Position numbers and translations under genes: made by a program. From positions 124,001 through 188,000 of the forward strand of contig JADGAX010000002.1 of assembly GCA_015231795.1 (NCBI GenBank): a stretch of 64,000 nucleotides of DNA. Reading direction: 5' to 3'. Shown in pieces: positions 24,221-32,846 of the stretch; positions within the stretch are counted from its first letter, which is position 1, and every line of letters starts with the position of its first letter. The notes beneath the pieces are model-generated. The model was not told the origin of the DNA and made no database searches. It saw only the letters and a program-made list of their open reading frames with translations. The stretch is from Alphaproteobacteria bacterium (GTDB lineage Bacteria; Pseudomonadota; Alphaproteobacteria; Rhodospirillales; WMHbin7).

Positions 24221-25966
24221 GTGGCCTCGGTCGATCTCGTCTTTCTGAACGGCTGGACTTTTGTTCCTGCAGTTCTTAAGGCGGCGACCGGGCGCCCGGT
24301 TGCCATCCTGGGGCGCAACTTCGCTTTTAGGCCGTTCAGGCCTTTGTTGAACAAGCTGGCAGATGTCGCCGAAAATTCTGGGCTGTTCCGTCCGCTTTAC
24401 GACTTATGCCCAGAGCTGGCCTATTACCGCGAATTTCTGGGCTATGCGGACCGCACAGACCTATTCGCCCGCACCCTGAACGCTCAGCGGCAACTATACG
24501 GCTTCTCGGTCTTCGACAGTCATGCGCCGGATTATGCCATCGCCGCCAAGCACGCCGCCTGCAACAATACGCGACTTTTAGCGCTGACCCCATTCTTGCT
24601 GCAAGCCTTGGAGGCACGCCGCGATGAAGGAGACACACGAGTCTCCGGCGTTGACCAGGACGCGCTAGCTCTGCATGAGGCTTACTTCGGGAAAGGCCCC
24701 GCGTTTTCCGTCGAAGCAAGACGAGAGATGCGCATCCTGACAAACGCACTGCATGCTCTTATGATGCTGGCTTATGGTTGCCTTTGGATATTGTCTCGCA
24801 TACGGATGAACGCAAATCATGACGCGCGCCGCCGACTTGGTGTCGATTTTTCCGGAGCCGACGACAGGCGCGGTTTTCAGTTGGTTCGCGAAATTGTTTC
24901 CAGCCCTGGCGACGTGCTCTACGTCTTTCGTCGCCCAAATCCGCCGCCCCAAGATGTCTTGGCTGTCGCCGGTTATGCTTGCGCAGCCATCGGAGATGGA
25001 TACTTCACGCCCAAAGCGGCGCTCGCGGCCATTAAGCTGCTGATTAACGACACGCTGCGTTTGGCGCGCCTAGCCATCAATTTGTCGCCGGAACTGTTCA
25101 CGCAAGTCACCGCCATGCCCGTGCGCAGGCTTGCCTACCGCGCCTTTTTCAACCGCCACCCGTGCGACTACTTTCTAGCCCGCGACGATTACAACAGCGA
25201 GCACAGCTTGCGTTCTCAGGAACTAAGGCGGATCGGCGGCCGTTCGCTTGGCATCATGCACGCCATTCCGTCCGACAATGACGAGGAACCCAGCATGTGG
25301 TTCGTCGATTTTGATTATTACTACTGCTTCGGCAGGCGGATCGTTAAACACCACCCCGAGTGGCCCAAGCACATGACGGTTAGGCTGGAAGGCGCCTGGG
25401 CCATGTCAAGCCAGCAACTTGAGCGGCTGCATGATCCCAGACCCAACGATTTCATCTTCTACGGCCGGGGCGGTCTGCGAGAAGGTGCAATGATTGACGT
25501 CGTGCGCAAGCTGGCTGTGCACTTTAAGGATCGCACTGTCTATATCAAGCTGAAGGCTGGAAGCCGACGTTATCCACCAAACATGCAGGAATTGATGAAG
25601 GACCTGCCAAGGAACGTCTCTGTTATAGACCCCGCTGCAGATACCTACGACCTAATGTTCAAGGCGCAGTACGCTTTCAGCTCTGGCTCGACTGTCATTG
25701 CAGAGGCGCTGCAATATGGCTTAAAGGTCTTTGTGTTCGATCTGCATCCAGAGCTGCCCTTTGTATTCCGCAACTTTCCGGGCTTGATCGTCGGTTCGGC
25801 TGAAGAAATGATTAAGCGGATAGAGAGGATGGAAAGCGGGCAAGAAACATACGATGCCGCCAGATTCAGCGATCTGATAGAGATCGGTTCTCGGAACATA
25901 TTCAAGGTCATTCGCAGCGATATGAGCCAGCCGCCCAATAAGGCGCCTAACTCTCAACCGAGGTAG
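24221..25966 (+). CDS. Large surface-carbohydrate protein, capsule GT-B-like
   Basis: A 581-residue protein. Residues 1-200 are unassigned. The C-terminal half resembles capsule/CDP-glycerol-type transferases: NDFIFYGRGGLREG, TVYIKLKAGSRRYP, and the donor-site-like FSSGSTVIAEALQYGLKVFVFD (about residues 486-507). GTG 24221 is the first plausible start and lies 12 bases after sqdB. Position next to sqdB makes it a candidate sulfoquinovosyltransferase, purely by adjacency. It ends 3 bases before the amidotransferase gene. Confidence 0.55.
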   Translation: MASVDLVFLNGWTFVPAVLKAATGRPVAILGRNFAFRPFRPLLNKLADVAENSGLFRPLYDLCPELAYYREFLGYADRTDLFARTLNAQRQLYGFSVFDSHAPDYAIAAKHAACNNTRLLALTPFLLQALEARRDEGDTRVSGVDQDALALHEAYFGKGPAFSVEARREMRILTNALHALMMLAYGCLWILSRIRMNANHDARRRLGVDFSGADDRRGFQLVREIVSSPGDVLYVFRRPNPPPQDVLAVAGYACAAIGDGYFTPKAALAAIKLLINDTLRLARLAINLSPELFTQVTAMPVRRLAYRAFFNRHPCDYFLARDDYNSEHSLRSQELRRIGGRSLGIMHAIPSDNDEEPSMWFVDFDYYYCFGRRIVKHHPEWPKHMTVRLEGAWAMSSQQLERLHDPRPNDFIFYGRGGLREGAMIDVVRKLAVHFKDRTVYIKLKAGSRRYPPNMQELMKDLPRNVSVIDPAADTYDLMFKAQYAFSSGSTVIAEALQYGLKVFVFDLHPELPFVFRNFPGLIVGSAEEMIKRIERMESGQETYDAARFSDLIEIGSRNIFKVIRSDMSQPPNKAPNSQPR

Positions 25967-25969
25967 ATT

Positions 25970-27187
25970 ATGCAGCAACAGACGCAAACGCCAACCGACG
26001 ATGTATTGTTTGGTCTTCCCCGCGAAGTCAGATTCTGCAAGCACTGCATCATCTCGAACCAACGTCCTTCATCAACCGTGGAATTCAAGAACGAGAACAA
26101 GAAGGAGACGATTGGCTTCGACGAGGATGGCGTATGCTCGGCTTGTCGCTTTCATGAGCGAAAGTGGAGCGAAATCGATTGGGAGGCGCGCCACCGTCAG
26201 TTTCTTGAACTTCTTGACCGCCACCGCAGCAAGGACGGCAGTTACGACGTTGTCGTGCCGGGTTCAGGGGGCAAGGACAGCGTCTATGCTTCTCATGTTC
26301 TGAAGCATAAGTATGGCATGCATCCGCTAACTGTTACGTGGCCGCCGCACATGTATACCGACATTGGGCGCCACAATTTCGAGGCCTGGATCGCTAGCGG
26401 CTTTGACAATATTAGTGTGCATCCCAATGGCAAGGTGCATCGCTTGCTAACCCGCCTAGCCTTCCTGCGACTCTTGCACCCATTTCAGCCTTTCATTCTG
26501 GGCCAAAAGCAAGTGGGACCTAGGATCGCCCTTAAATACGGCGTTAAGCTTGTAATGTACGGCGAGAGCCAGGCCGAAGGCGGCACCAAGGTTGACGATG
26601 ATGGGCGTGTCATGCCCAGGCATTTTTATTCGGCGCCATCCACCGAGAGGCTAAATGTCAAACTGGGCGGCACCAGCATTCCAGAATTGATGGGCATGGG
26701 CATCGATCTGTCTGAACTGCACCCCTACCTGCCGCTGGATATCAACGACGTCGCTAAAGCCGGAATCGAGGTCCATCACATGGGCTATTACGAACATTGG
26801 CGCCAGCAGGAAAAGTACTATTATGCCGTCGATAATTGCGGCTTTAAGCCCAATCCCGAGCGTCTGGAAGGCACTTACCAAAAGTATTCCAGTCTCGACG
26901 ACAAGTTGGATAGCTTCCACTACTACACGACTTTCGTTAAGTTCGGCATTGGTAGAGCCAGCTATGATGCCGCCCAGGAAATCCGCAACCGCCACATTAC
27001 CCGAGAAGAAGGCGTCGCTCTGGTTCAGCGCTATGACGGCGAATTTCCGAAGAAGTATTTTCCGGAATTTCTGGAATATACTGGCCTCGACGAGGAAGCT
27101 TTCTGGGCAAGGATTGACGCTAACCGCTCGCCTCACTTATGGACGAAGAAGGGCAACGAGTGGGTTCTGCGCCATCAGGTAAGCTAG
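25970..27187 (+). CDS. N-acetyl sugar amidotransferase (WbuX/PseA family), complete copy
   Basis: A 405-residue ATP-dependent amidotransferase with paired CxxC motifs (Cys23/26 in FCKHC, Cys56/59 in VCSAC) and the PP-loop PGSGGKDS (97-104). It closely resembles the truncated gene at the left edge, including SNQRP, KYGMHPLTVTW and HPFQPFILGQKQ. In Pseudomonas and E. coli O-antigen systems WbuX works with HisH- and HisF-like proteins to form acetamidino sugars; here neuB and the hisF/hisH pair follow directly. GAGG 6 bases before ATG 25970 supports the start. Confidence 0.92.
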   Translation: MQQQTQTPTDDVLFGLPREVRFCKHCIISNQRPSSTVEFKNENKKETIGFDEDGVCSACRFHERKWSEIDWEARHRQFLELLDRHRSKDGSYDVVVPGSGGKDSVYASHVLKHKYGMHPLTVTWPPHMYTDIGRHNFEAWIASGFDNISVHPNGKVHRLLTRLAFLRLLHPFQPFILGQKQVGPRIALKYGVKLVMYGESQAEGGTKVDDDGRVMPRHFYSAPSTERLNVKLGGTSIPELMGMGIDLSELHPYLPLDINDVAKAGIEVHHMGYYEHWRQQEKYYYAVDNCGFKPNPERLEGTYQKYSSLDDKLDSFHYYTTFVKFGIGRASYDAAQEIRNRHITREEGVALVQRYDGEFPKKYFPEFLEYTGLDEEAFWARIDANRSPHLWTKKGNEWVLRHQVS

Positions 27188-27196
27188 GGATCAGAC

Positions 27197-28228
27197 ATGG
27201 AGCACTTCGCATCCTGCTTTGCCATTGGCGACCGGCGCATCGGACCTATGCACCCTTGTTTCGTTATTGCCGAAGCGGGGGTCAATCATTTCGGCAGTAT
27301 GGAGAAGGCATGCGCCCTGATTGACCTTTCGGTACGGGCAGGTGCCGATGCCGTCAAGTTCCAACACTTCAAAACGGATCGGCTGGTCGGAGCCAGCGCC
27401 CCGGATTGGCGCGAACGCCTGCGAAGCAAGGAACTGCCTGATGACGACATACTGCGCCTTCGTGATTACGCGAAGGGACAGGGCATTATGTTTCTATGCA
27501 CAGGCCATGATGAGGAAGCACTTGATTTTCTCGATAGAACGGTCGGCGTCCCGGCTTTCAAGATCGGTTCGGGCGAGGTTGGCAACTGGCCTTGGCTGAA
27601 GGAGATCGCCAAAAGAGGAAAGCCAATCATTCTGTCCACTGGAATGTATGGGATCGAGGATGTAAATGCAGCCACACGCGCAATTGCAGAGGGGGGTGAA
27701 TCGCGATTGTCCTTGCTGCATTGCGTGACAAGTTACCCAACCGACCCCAAGGACGCAAATTTGTCGGCTATTGCACAATTAAAAGCGATTTTCAACGGCC
27801 CAGTCGGTTATTCAGATCATACCGTCGGCACAGCAGTGCCGTTGGCCGCGGTCGCATTGGGGGCCAGAGTAATCGAAAAACATATCACGCTTGATCGCGA
27901 CGTCCCCAACGCCCAGGATTGGAAGGTTTCTTGTGACGCCGAAAGCTTTCCTCGCTTCGTAACTGAGATCAGGGAAGTCGAAGCTGCGCTTGGCGGCGCC
28001 GTGAAGGCGCCAACGCAAGCTGAGAGAAAGTCCGTCGCCTGGGCCAGGAAAAGTTTGTCTGCGCGCAGCGACATTCCTGCCGGCACTGTTCTGACGCAAG
28101 GCCATCTGCTGGCGCAGCGCCCCGGCAACGGCATCCCACCCAGCCAGGAATCCAGTCTGATCGGCCGAAAGGTCCGCTTTGATATTTCCGAGGGTACGCA
28201 ATTGACATTCGAAATGCTTGAGTCATGA
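27197..28228 (+). CDS. neuB: N-acetylneuraminate/legionaminate synthase family (NeuB)
   Basis: A 343-residue nonulosonic acid synthase that condenses PEP with a six-carbon amino sugar. The TIM-barrel N-terminus shows FVIAEAGVNHFGSM, DAVKFQHFKTDRL, FKIGSGEVGNWPWL, ILSTGMY and YSDHTVGTAVPLAAVALGARVIEKHIT. The C-terminal SAF (antifreeze-like) domain starts at about residue 278 (RKSLSARSDIPAGTVLT). AGGGA sits before ATG 27197. Flanking amidotransferase and HisF/HisH genes favour a legionaminic-type acid with an acetamidino group, but motifs do not separate sialic from legionaminic synthases with certainty. Confidence 0.92.
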   Translation: MEHFASCFAIGDRRIGPMHPCFVIAEAGVNHFGSMEKACALIDLSVRAGADAVKFQHFKTDRLVGASAPDWRERLRSKELPDDDILRLRDYAKGQGIMFLCTGHDEEALDFLDRTVGVPAFKIGSGEVGNWPWLKEIAKRGKPIILSTGMYGIEDVNAATRAIAEGGESRLSLLHCVTSYPTDPKDANLSAIAQLKAIFNGPVGYSDHTVGTAVPLAAVALGARVIEKHITLDRDVPNAQDWKVSCDAESFPRFVTEIREVEAALGGAVKAPTQAERKSVAWARKSLSARSDIPAGTVLTQGHLLAQRPGNGIPPSQESSLIGRKVRFDISEGTQLTFEMLES

Positions 28229-28986
28229 ACAATCTGCGGCTAATCGCTAGGCTTGACATCAAAGGACCTAATCTGGTTAAGACCGTTCAGCTTGAGGGAC
28301 TTCGTGTGGTCGGAGACCCCCAGGAACACGCGACGCGCTACTATCAATTGGGCGCCGATGAATTCATCTACATGGACATCGTCGCCAGCCTTTACGGGCG
28401 TAACAACCTGCAAGACATCGTCCGGCGAACGGCTGAGAAGGTTTTCGTACCCGTCACCGTCGGAGGCGGATTGCGCTCCGTCGAAGACGTGCGCTCGATC
28501 CTACTTGCAGGCGCCGACAAGGCGGCAATCAACACCGCCGCTATCGCTCGACCGCAACTGATCAGCGAAACGGCGGAGCAGTTCGGTTCGCAATGCATGG
28601 TCCTGTCGATTGAAGCCAAGCAAATTGCCCCTAGCAAGTGGGAGTGCTACACCGACAACGGACGTGAACGAACCGGGCGCGACGTTGTCGAATGGGCCAA
28701 GCACGGCGAAAGCCTGGGTGCTGGAGAAATTCTCATTACTTCAGTCGACCGCGAGGGAACGCGCAAGGGATTCGACATGGATCTGATTAAATCCGTTACC
28801 AATGCCGTCGGCATACCGGTCATTGCTTCCGGAGGACTTGGCAGTTCCGAGGACCTCATCAAAGTGGCAAGGGAGACCGAAGTCAGCGCAGTGGCAATGG
28901 CCGATATTCTTCATTTCAAACGAAAGACTTTGCCCGAAATCCGCCAGGCCGCCATTAGCGCTGGCCTTTCCGTGCGGAGAATATGA
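28225..28986 (+). CDS. hisF: HisF-like cyclase paralogue for sugar amidination (WbuZ type)
   Basis: A 253-residue TIM-barrel of the imidazole glycerol phosphate synthase cyclase family. Asp11 (ARLDIKG) is kept, but the second catalytic acid, Asp130 in Thermotoga HisF (IDAKR), is Glu130 here (IEAKQ). Phosphate-binding stretches VGGGLRS and IASGGLGSSEDL remain. With the adjacent HisH and the amidotransferase at 25970, it should deliver ammonia for acetamidino-sugar synthesis and need not make histidine. It overlaps both neuB and hisH by 4 bases. Confidence 0.88.
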   Translation: MNNLRLIARLDIKGPNLVKTVQLEGLRVVGDPQEHATRYYQLGADEFIYMDIVASLYGRNNLQDIVRRTAEKVFVPVTVGGGLRSVEDVRSILLAGADKAAINTAAIARPQLISETAEQFGSQCMVLSIEAKQIAPSKWECYTDNGRERTGRDVVEWAKHGESLGAGEILITSVDREGTRKGFDMDLIKSVTNAVGIPVIASGGLGSSEDLIKVARETEVSAVAMADILHFKRKTLPEIRQAAISAGLSVRRI

Positions 28987-29630
28987 TGACCACTGTGACT
29001 GTAATCGATTATGGCGTCGGCAATCTTTTGAGCGTGGCGCGCGCATTAAGTCAGATCGGCGCTACGCCCGTCGTGACGGACGATTTGAATCTAATTGCCA
29101 GTGCACAGCATCTAGTTCTGCCTGGCGTCGGCGCCTTTGCCCACGGCATGCAGGGCCTATCCAAGCGCGGCATGGACAAGTTGGCCATCGCCCACGCTCA
29201 AGCAGGAAAGCCGTTGCTGGGGATTTGCCTTGGCATGCAGATGCTGTTGGATGAGAGCGGCGAATTCGGTGTGCATGCGGGACTTGGCTTGATTTCCGGC
29301 AAAGTGTCGGCAATTCCCAACACCGACGCCCAGGGCAAACCGCACCGCATTCCGCATATTGGATGGAACGCTCTGAGGCCGCCGCAGGGGAGGGACTGGA
29401 GAGGCACGTTGCTGGAGAGTACCCCTGACGGCGCCTGCGTATATTTCGTGCATTCCTTTGCCGCCAACCCATCGCATGCCGCCGACAATTTGGCCGAGGT
29501 TGACTATAATGGACTTAAAATCTGCGCCGCCGTTCAAAGAGATAATGTCATGGGCTGTCAATTCCATCCCGAAAAGAGCGGAGACGTCGGTCTGTCCATT
29601 TTGAAGCGCTTCACGGAACTTTCGCAATGA
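28983..29630 (+). CDS. hisH: HisH-like glutamine amidotransferase (WbuY type)
   Basis: A 215-residue class I glutaminase that hydrolyses glutamine and channels ammonia through its HisF partner. The catalytic triad is intact: Cys82 in GICLGMQ, and His195/Glu197 in CQFHPEKSG. PGVGAFAHGM matches the oxyanion/interface region. It sits directly after the HisF paralogue, so the pair forms the ammonia source for the sugar amidotransferase. The start is ATG 28983 (4-base overlap); ATG 28986 is equally possible. Confidence 0.92.
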   Translation: MMTTVTVIDYGVGNLLSVARALSQIGATPVVTDDLNLIASAQHLVLPGVGAFAHGMQGLSKRGMDKLAIAHAQAGKPLLGICLGMQMLLDESGEFGVHAGLGLISGKVSAIPNTDAQGKPHRIPHIGWNALRPPQGRDWRGTLLESTPDGACVYFVHSFAANPSHAADNLAEVDYNGLKICAAVQRDNVMGCQFHPEKSGDVGLSILKRFTELSQ

Positions 29631-30703
29631 CCGTCCCCCGTCCCTCTGTTGCCGATCCGGCGCTTTCGCGACCCGACTGGACGAAGGCCCAGCCCCGCGA
29701 CCCGACCAAATTGTGGCTCGACAAGAACGAGAATTGCGACCCAGAACTGTCGCGAATCGTGACCGCGGTCATGCGCTCGCTGCCGCCCGAAGCCTACTTT
29801 ACCTATCCCGACAATGCGCCGCTCTATGCAAAGCTGGCCGACAGTTTGGAGCTGTTTCCCGAGCAGTTAATCTTGACCGCGGGATCCGACGGCGCCATCC
29901 GCGCCGTCTTCGAGGCCTATATTTCGCCGGGCGACGTGGTTCTGCACACCAATCCCACCTTCGCCATGTACAGCGTCTATTCGCGCATGTATGGCGCCAA
30001 AGCCATTGCGCTTGATTACCAGCCCTCAGACGATGGCCCGCAATTGCTGTCGGCACAAATTATCGAGGCGATTGCCAAGCAACGCCCGAAGCTGGTCTGC
30101 CTGCCCAATCCCGACAGCCCCACCGGCACCGTTTTTCCCATTCGAGAGATGGAGCTGATCATCCGGGCGGCAGGGCGCGTTGGCGCGCTGATCCTGATCG
30201 ACGAAGCCTATTTCCCCTTCCACGCCGAAAGCTGCATCGCCTGGACGCGCCGCTTCGAGCACCTAGTGGTGGCGCGCTCGACCGGCAAGGCCTGGGGTTT
30301 GGCGGGCCTTCGCATCGGCTATGCCGCCGCCTCGCCAGAAGTCGCAAAGGTATTGCACAAGGTGCGCCCCATGTATGAGGTGAACACCGTCGCCGTGCAC
30401 GCTTTCGAACGCATGCTGGACCATGCGGGGGATATGCTGCAATCGGTAAGGCGCTTGCAAGCAGGCAAGGACTTGTTCCTTTCAGAAATGACAAGGCTTG
30501 GCTATCGCACCTTGAAGGGGCAGGGCAATTTCTTGCATGTCGCCTTCGCGGCCAACGCCGACAAGGTGCATGCAGCGCTTGAGTCTTTGGCCTATTACCG
30601 CAAGGACTTCAACGAGCCTTGCCTTAAAGGCTATTCGCGCTTTTCGGCCACCACGGCCCAATTGTTCCAGCCCCTGATTGATCGCATCTCGGAGGTATCG
30701 TGA
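29627..30703 (+). CDS. Class I/II PLP aminotransferase, HisC-like
   Basis: A 358-residue fold-type I aminotransferase resembling histidinol-phosphate aminotransferase and threonine-phosphate decarboxylase. Seen are LDKNEN near the N-terminus, ILTAGSDGAIRAVFEAY, LPNPDSPTGTV, LILIDEAYFPF, and the probable PLP lysine in ARSTGKAWGLAGLRIGY. It is the first gene of a tightly coupled, visibly G+C-richer block. Its substrate may be a keto-sugar, or an amino acid to be attached to the glycan; the sequence does not decide. Confidence 0.8.
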   Translation: MTVPRPSVADPALSRPDWTKAQPRDPTKLWLDKNENCDPELSRIVTAVMRSLPPEAYFTYPDNAPLYAKLADSLELFPEQLILTAGSDGAIRAVFEAYISPGDVVLHTNPTFAMYSVYSRMYGAKAIALDYQPSDDGPQLLSAQIIEAIAKQRPKLVCLPNPDSPTGTVFPIREMELIIRAAGRVGALILIDEAYFPFHAESCIAWTRRFEHLVVARSTGKAWGLAGLRIGYAAASPEVAKVLHKVRPMYEVNTVAVHAFERMLDHAGDMLQSVRRLQAGKDLFLSEMTRLGYRTLKGQGNFLHVAFAANADKVHAALESLAYYRKDFNEPCLKGYSRFSATTAQLFQPLIDRISEVS

Positions 30704-31797
30704 CGCCCAACGCCATTCATGTAGCGGTTATCGGCTGCGGCAGGATCGCAGGCCATCATTGCCGTTCGATCGCCGGAATGCCCGGCGTGAAGCTGGCCGC
30801 CGTCTGCGATTTGGTTCCGGAGAAGGCCAAGGCTTACGGCGACGAGTTCGCCGTTCCCTTCTACACCGATTATCGAAAGCTGCTGACGCAGCATCCGGAA
30901 ATCAGCGTGGTGGCGGTGATCACCCCATCTGGCATGCATCACGAACATGCGCTTGAGATGATCGAACGTTGGGGCAAGCATGTGGTGGTGGAAAAGCCCA
31001 CTTTCATGAAGCCCAGTCAGTTGACCGACGCCTCCGAAAGAGCGCAAAAGGCTGGCGTGCAACTTTTTCCAGTTTTTCAAAACCGGCACAATCTGGCGGT
31101 CAAGCGCGTGAAGAAGGCCATCGATACTGGCGAATTGGGCGAGATTCGCATTATGGCGGTGCGTACGCGCTGGTGTCGCCCGCAGCGTTACTATGACATG
31201 GCCCCGTGGCGCGGCACTTTCGCCCAGGATGGCGGCTGCCTGACCAACCAGGGCATTCATCATGTCGATCTGCTGCGCCATCTGGGCGGCGAGGTCAAGC
31301 GCGTCTCGGCAACCATGCGCACGCTGGGGGCTTCAATCGAGGTGGAGGACACGGTTGTCGCTACCGTGACCTATGGCGATTCCAAGGTCGGCACGCTGGA
31401 AGTGACGACGGCGGCAAGGCCGATCGACTATGAAGCGTCGCTGTCCATCGTGGGGTCGGAAGGCTTGGCGCAGATCGGCGGCATCGCCGTCAACGAGCTT
31501 CAGGTTTTCACCCCCGATCCTTCCGCCTGTGCTGCCAATTCGGAAGATTTCTCCGGCTGCGTCTATGGCGAGGGGCACAAAGTGATCTACCAGGACATTG
31601 CGGCTTTCTTCAATGAAGGCAGGCCTTATCCCGTGACGCAGGAAGACGCTTTCGCCTCGATACGCCTGCTCAATTCCTTTTATCGCTCCGACGAGGCGAA
31701 TGGCGGCTGGATTGACGTGATGGACGGCGGCGAATCGACCCGTCTGGGCCGCTACAGCGAGGAACTGGCCAATCTATACCGGACGGTCGAAGCATGA
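30700..31797 (+). CDS. Gfo/Idh/MocA-family oxidoreductase (first of three)
   Basis: A 365-residue NAD(P)-dependent sugar oxidoreductase. The N-terminal Rossmann motif is VIGCGRIAGHH, followed by VVVEKPTFM, the EKP motif with catalytic Lys, at about residues 97-105, and a C-terminal beta-sheet domain with GGCLTNQGIHHVDLLRHLGG. Enzymes of this family oxidise UDP-HexNAc or reduce keto-sugars (WlbA/WbpB type), or form 2-keto-inositols. GTG 30700 overlaps the aminotransferase stop. Together with the next gene it may do an oxidation-reduction pair flanking transamination. Confidence 0.85.
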   Translation: MTPNAIHVAVIGCGRIAGHHCRSIAGMPGVKLAAVCDLVPEKAKAYGDEFAVPFYTDYRKLLTQHPEISVVAVITPSGMHHEHALEMIERWGKHVVVEKPTFMKPSQLTDASERAQKAGVQLFPVFQNRHNLAVKRVKKAIDTGELGEIRIMAVRTRWCRPQRYYDMAPWRGTFAQDGGCLTNQGIHHVDLLRHLGGEVKRVSATMRTLGASIEVEDTVVATVTYGDSKVGTLEVTTAARPIDYEASLSIVGSEGLAQIGGIAVNELQVFTPDPSACAANSEDFSGCVYGEGHKVIYQDIAAFFNEGRPYPVTQEDAFASIRLLNSFYRSDEANGGWIDVMDGGESTRLGRYSEELANLYRTVEA

Positions 31798-32846
31798 TGC
31801 GGGTTGGCATTGCGGGCTATGGCGTCGTCGGCAAACGCCGTCGCCACTTCATCGATCTGCGCGACGACATGCAGACGGTCGCCGTCTGCGACCGCAACTT
31901 CGCCCAGGAAGGCGCGTTCGAGGATGGCGTCCGACATTACCAGACGCCCCAACGCCTGTTGGAGGCCGAGGATCTCGACGCCCTGTTCGTCTGCCTGACC
32001 AACGACGTGGCCGCCAACGTCACCATTGCCGGATTCGAGAAGGGCCTACATGTCTTTTGCGAAAAGCCGCCGGGGCGCGATCTGGCCGATATCGCGCGTG
32101 TGATCGAAGCCGAGCGGAAGCATCCGAAGCTGGTCTTGAAATACGGCTTCAATCACCGCTATCACGATTCGGTGCGCGACGCGCTGTCCATCATGCGCTC
32201 GGGCGAGCTGGGACGCGCCGTCAATCTGCGCGGCGTCTACGGCAAGTCCAAGTTCGTGAGCTTCGGAGCGCATTCCGACTGGCGCACCAAGCGCGAGCAA
32301 TCGGGCGGCGGCATCTTGCTCGACCAAGGCATCCATATGGTGGATTTGATGCGCCTGTTCGCAGGCGAATTCACCGAGGTGAAAAGTTTCGTCGACAATC
32401 GTTTCTGGGGCCACGACATCGAGGACAACGCCTACGCGCTGATGCGCACGCATGACGGCGTGGTGGCGATGCTGCATTCCACCGCCACTCAATGGCGCCA
32501 CCGCTTCAGTCTTGAGATAACGTTGGAGAAGGGCGCCCTGATCCTGTCCGGCATTCTTTCCGGCTCGAAAAGCTATGGCGCCGAGACGCTGACTGTGCTG
32601 TGGGCCGACGCCGAGGACGATTCAGGCGATCCCAGGGAACAAACCACGCGTTACCGCAAGGACCCGTCCTGGGCTGACGAGGTGGGCGAATTCGCCAACG
32701 CCGTCTTGCGGGGCGGAAAGATCGAAGCCGGCTCGTCGCTGGATGCCTGGAATACGATGCAGCTGGTCTATCGCATTTACTGCGCCGATCCGGCATGGCA
32801 AGCCAAGTGGAACCTGTTTGACAGCGTGGAGAACTTCATCCCATGA
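31794..32846 (+). CDS. Gfo/Idh/MocA-family oxidoreductase (second)
   Basis: A 350-residue relative of the preceding gene, with GIAGYGVVGKRRR at the N-terminus, VFCEKPPGRD carrying the EKP Lys, NHRYHDSV, and GGGILLDQGIHMVDLMR in the C-terminal domain. The two proteins are clearly diverged, so they probably act at different steps of one pathway and are not a recent duplication. It overlaps both neighbours by 4 bases. Confidence 0.85.
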   Translation: MMRVGIAGYGVVGKRRRHFIDLRDDMQTVAVCDRNFAQEGAFEDGVRHYQTPQRLLEAEDLDALFVCLTNDVAANVTIAGFEKGLHVFCEKPPGRDLADIARVIEAERKHPKLVLKYGFNHRYHDSVRDALSIMRSGELGRAVNLRGVYGKSKFVSFGAHSDWRTKREQSGGGILLDQGIHMVDLMRLFAGEFTEVKSFVDNRFWGHDIEDNAYALMRTHDGVVAMLHSTATQWRHRFSLEITLEKGALILSGILSGSKSYGAETLTVLWADAEDDSGDPREQTTRYRKDPSWADEVGEFANAVLRGGKIEAGSSLDAWNTMQLVYRIYCADPAWQAKWNLFDSVENFIP

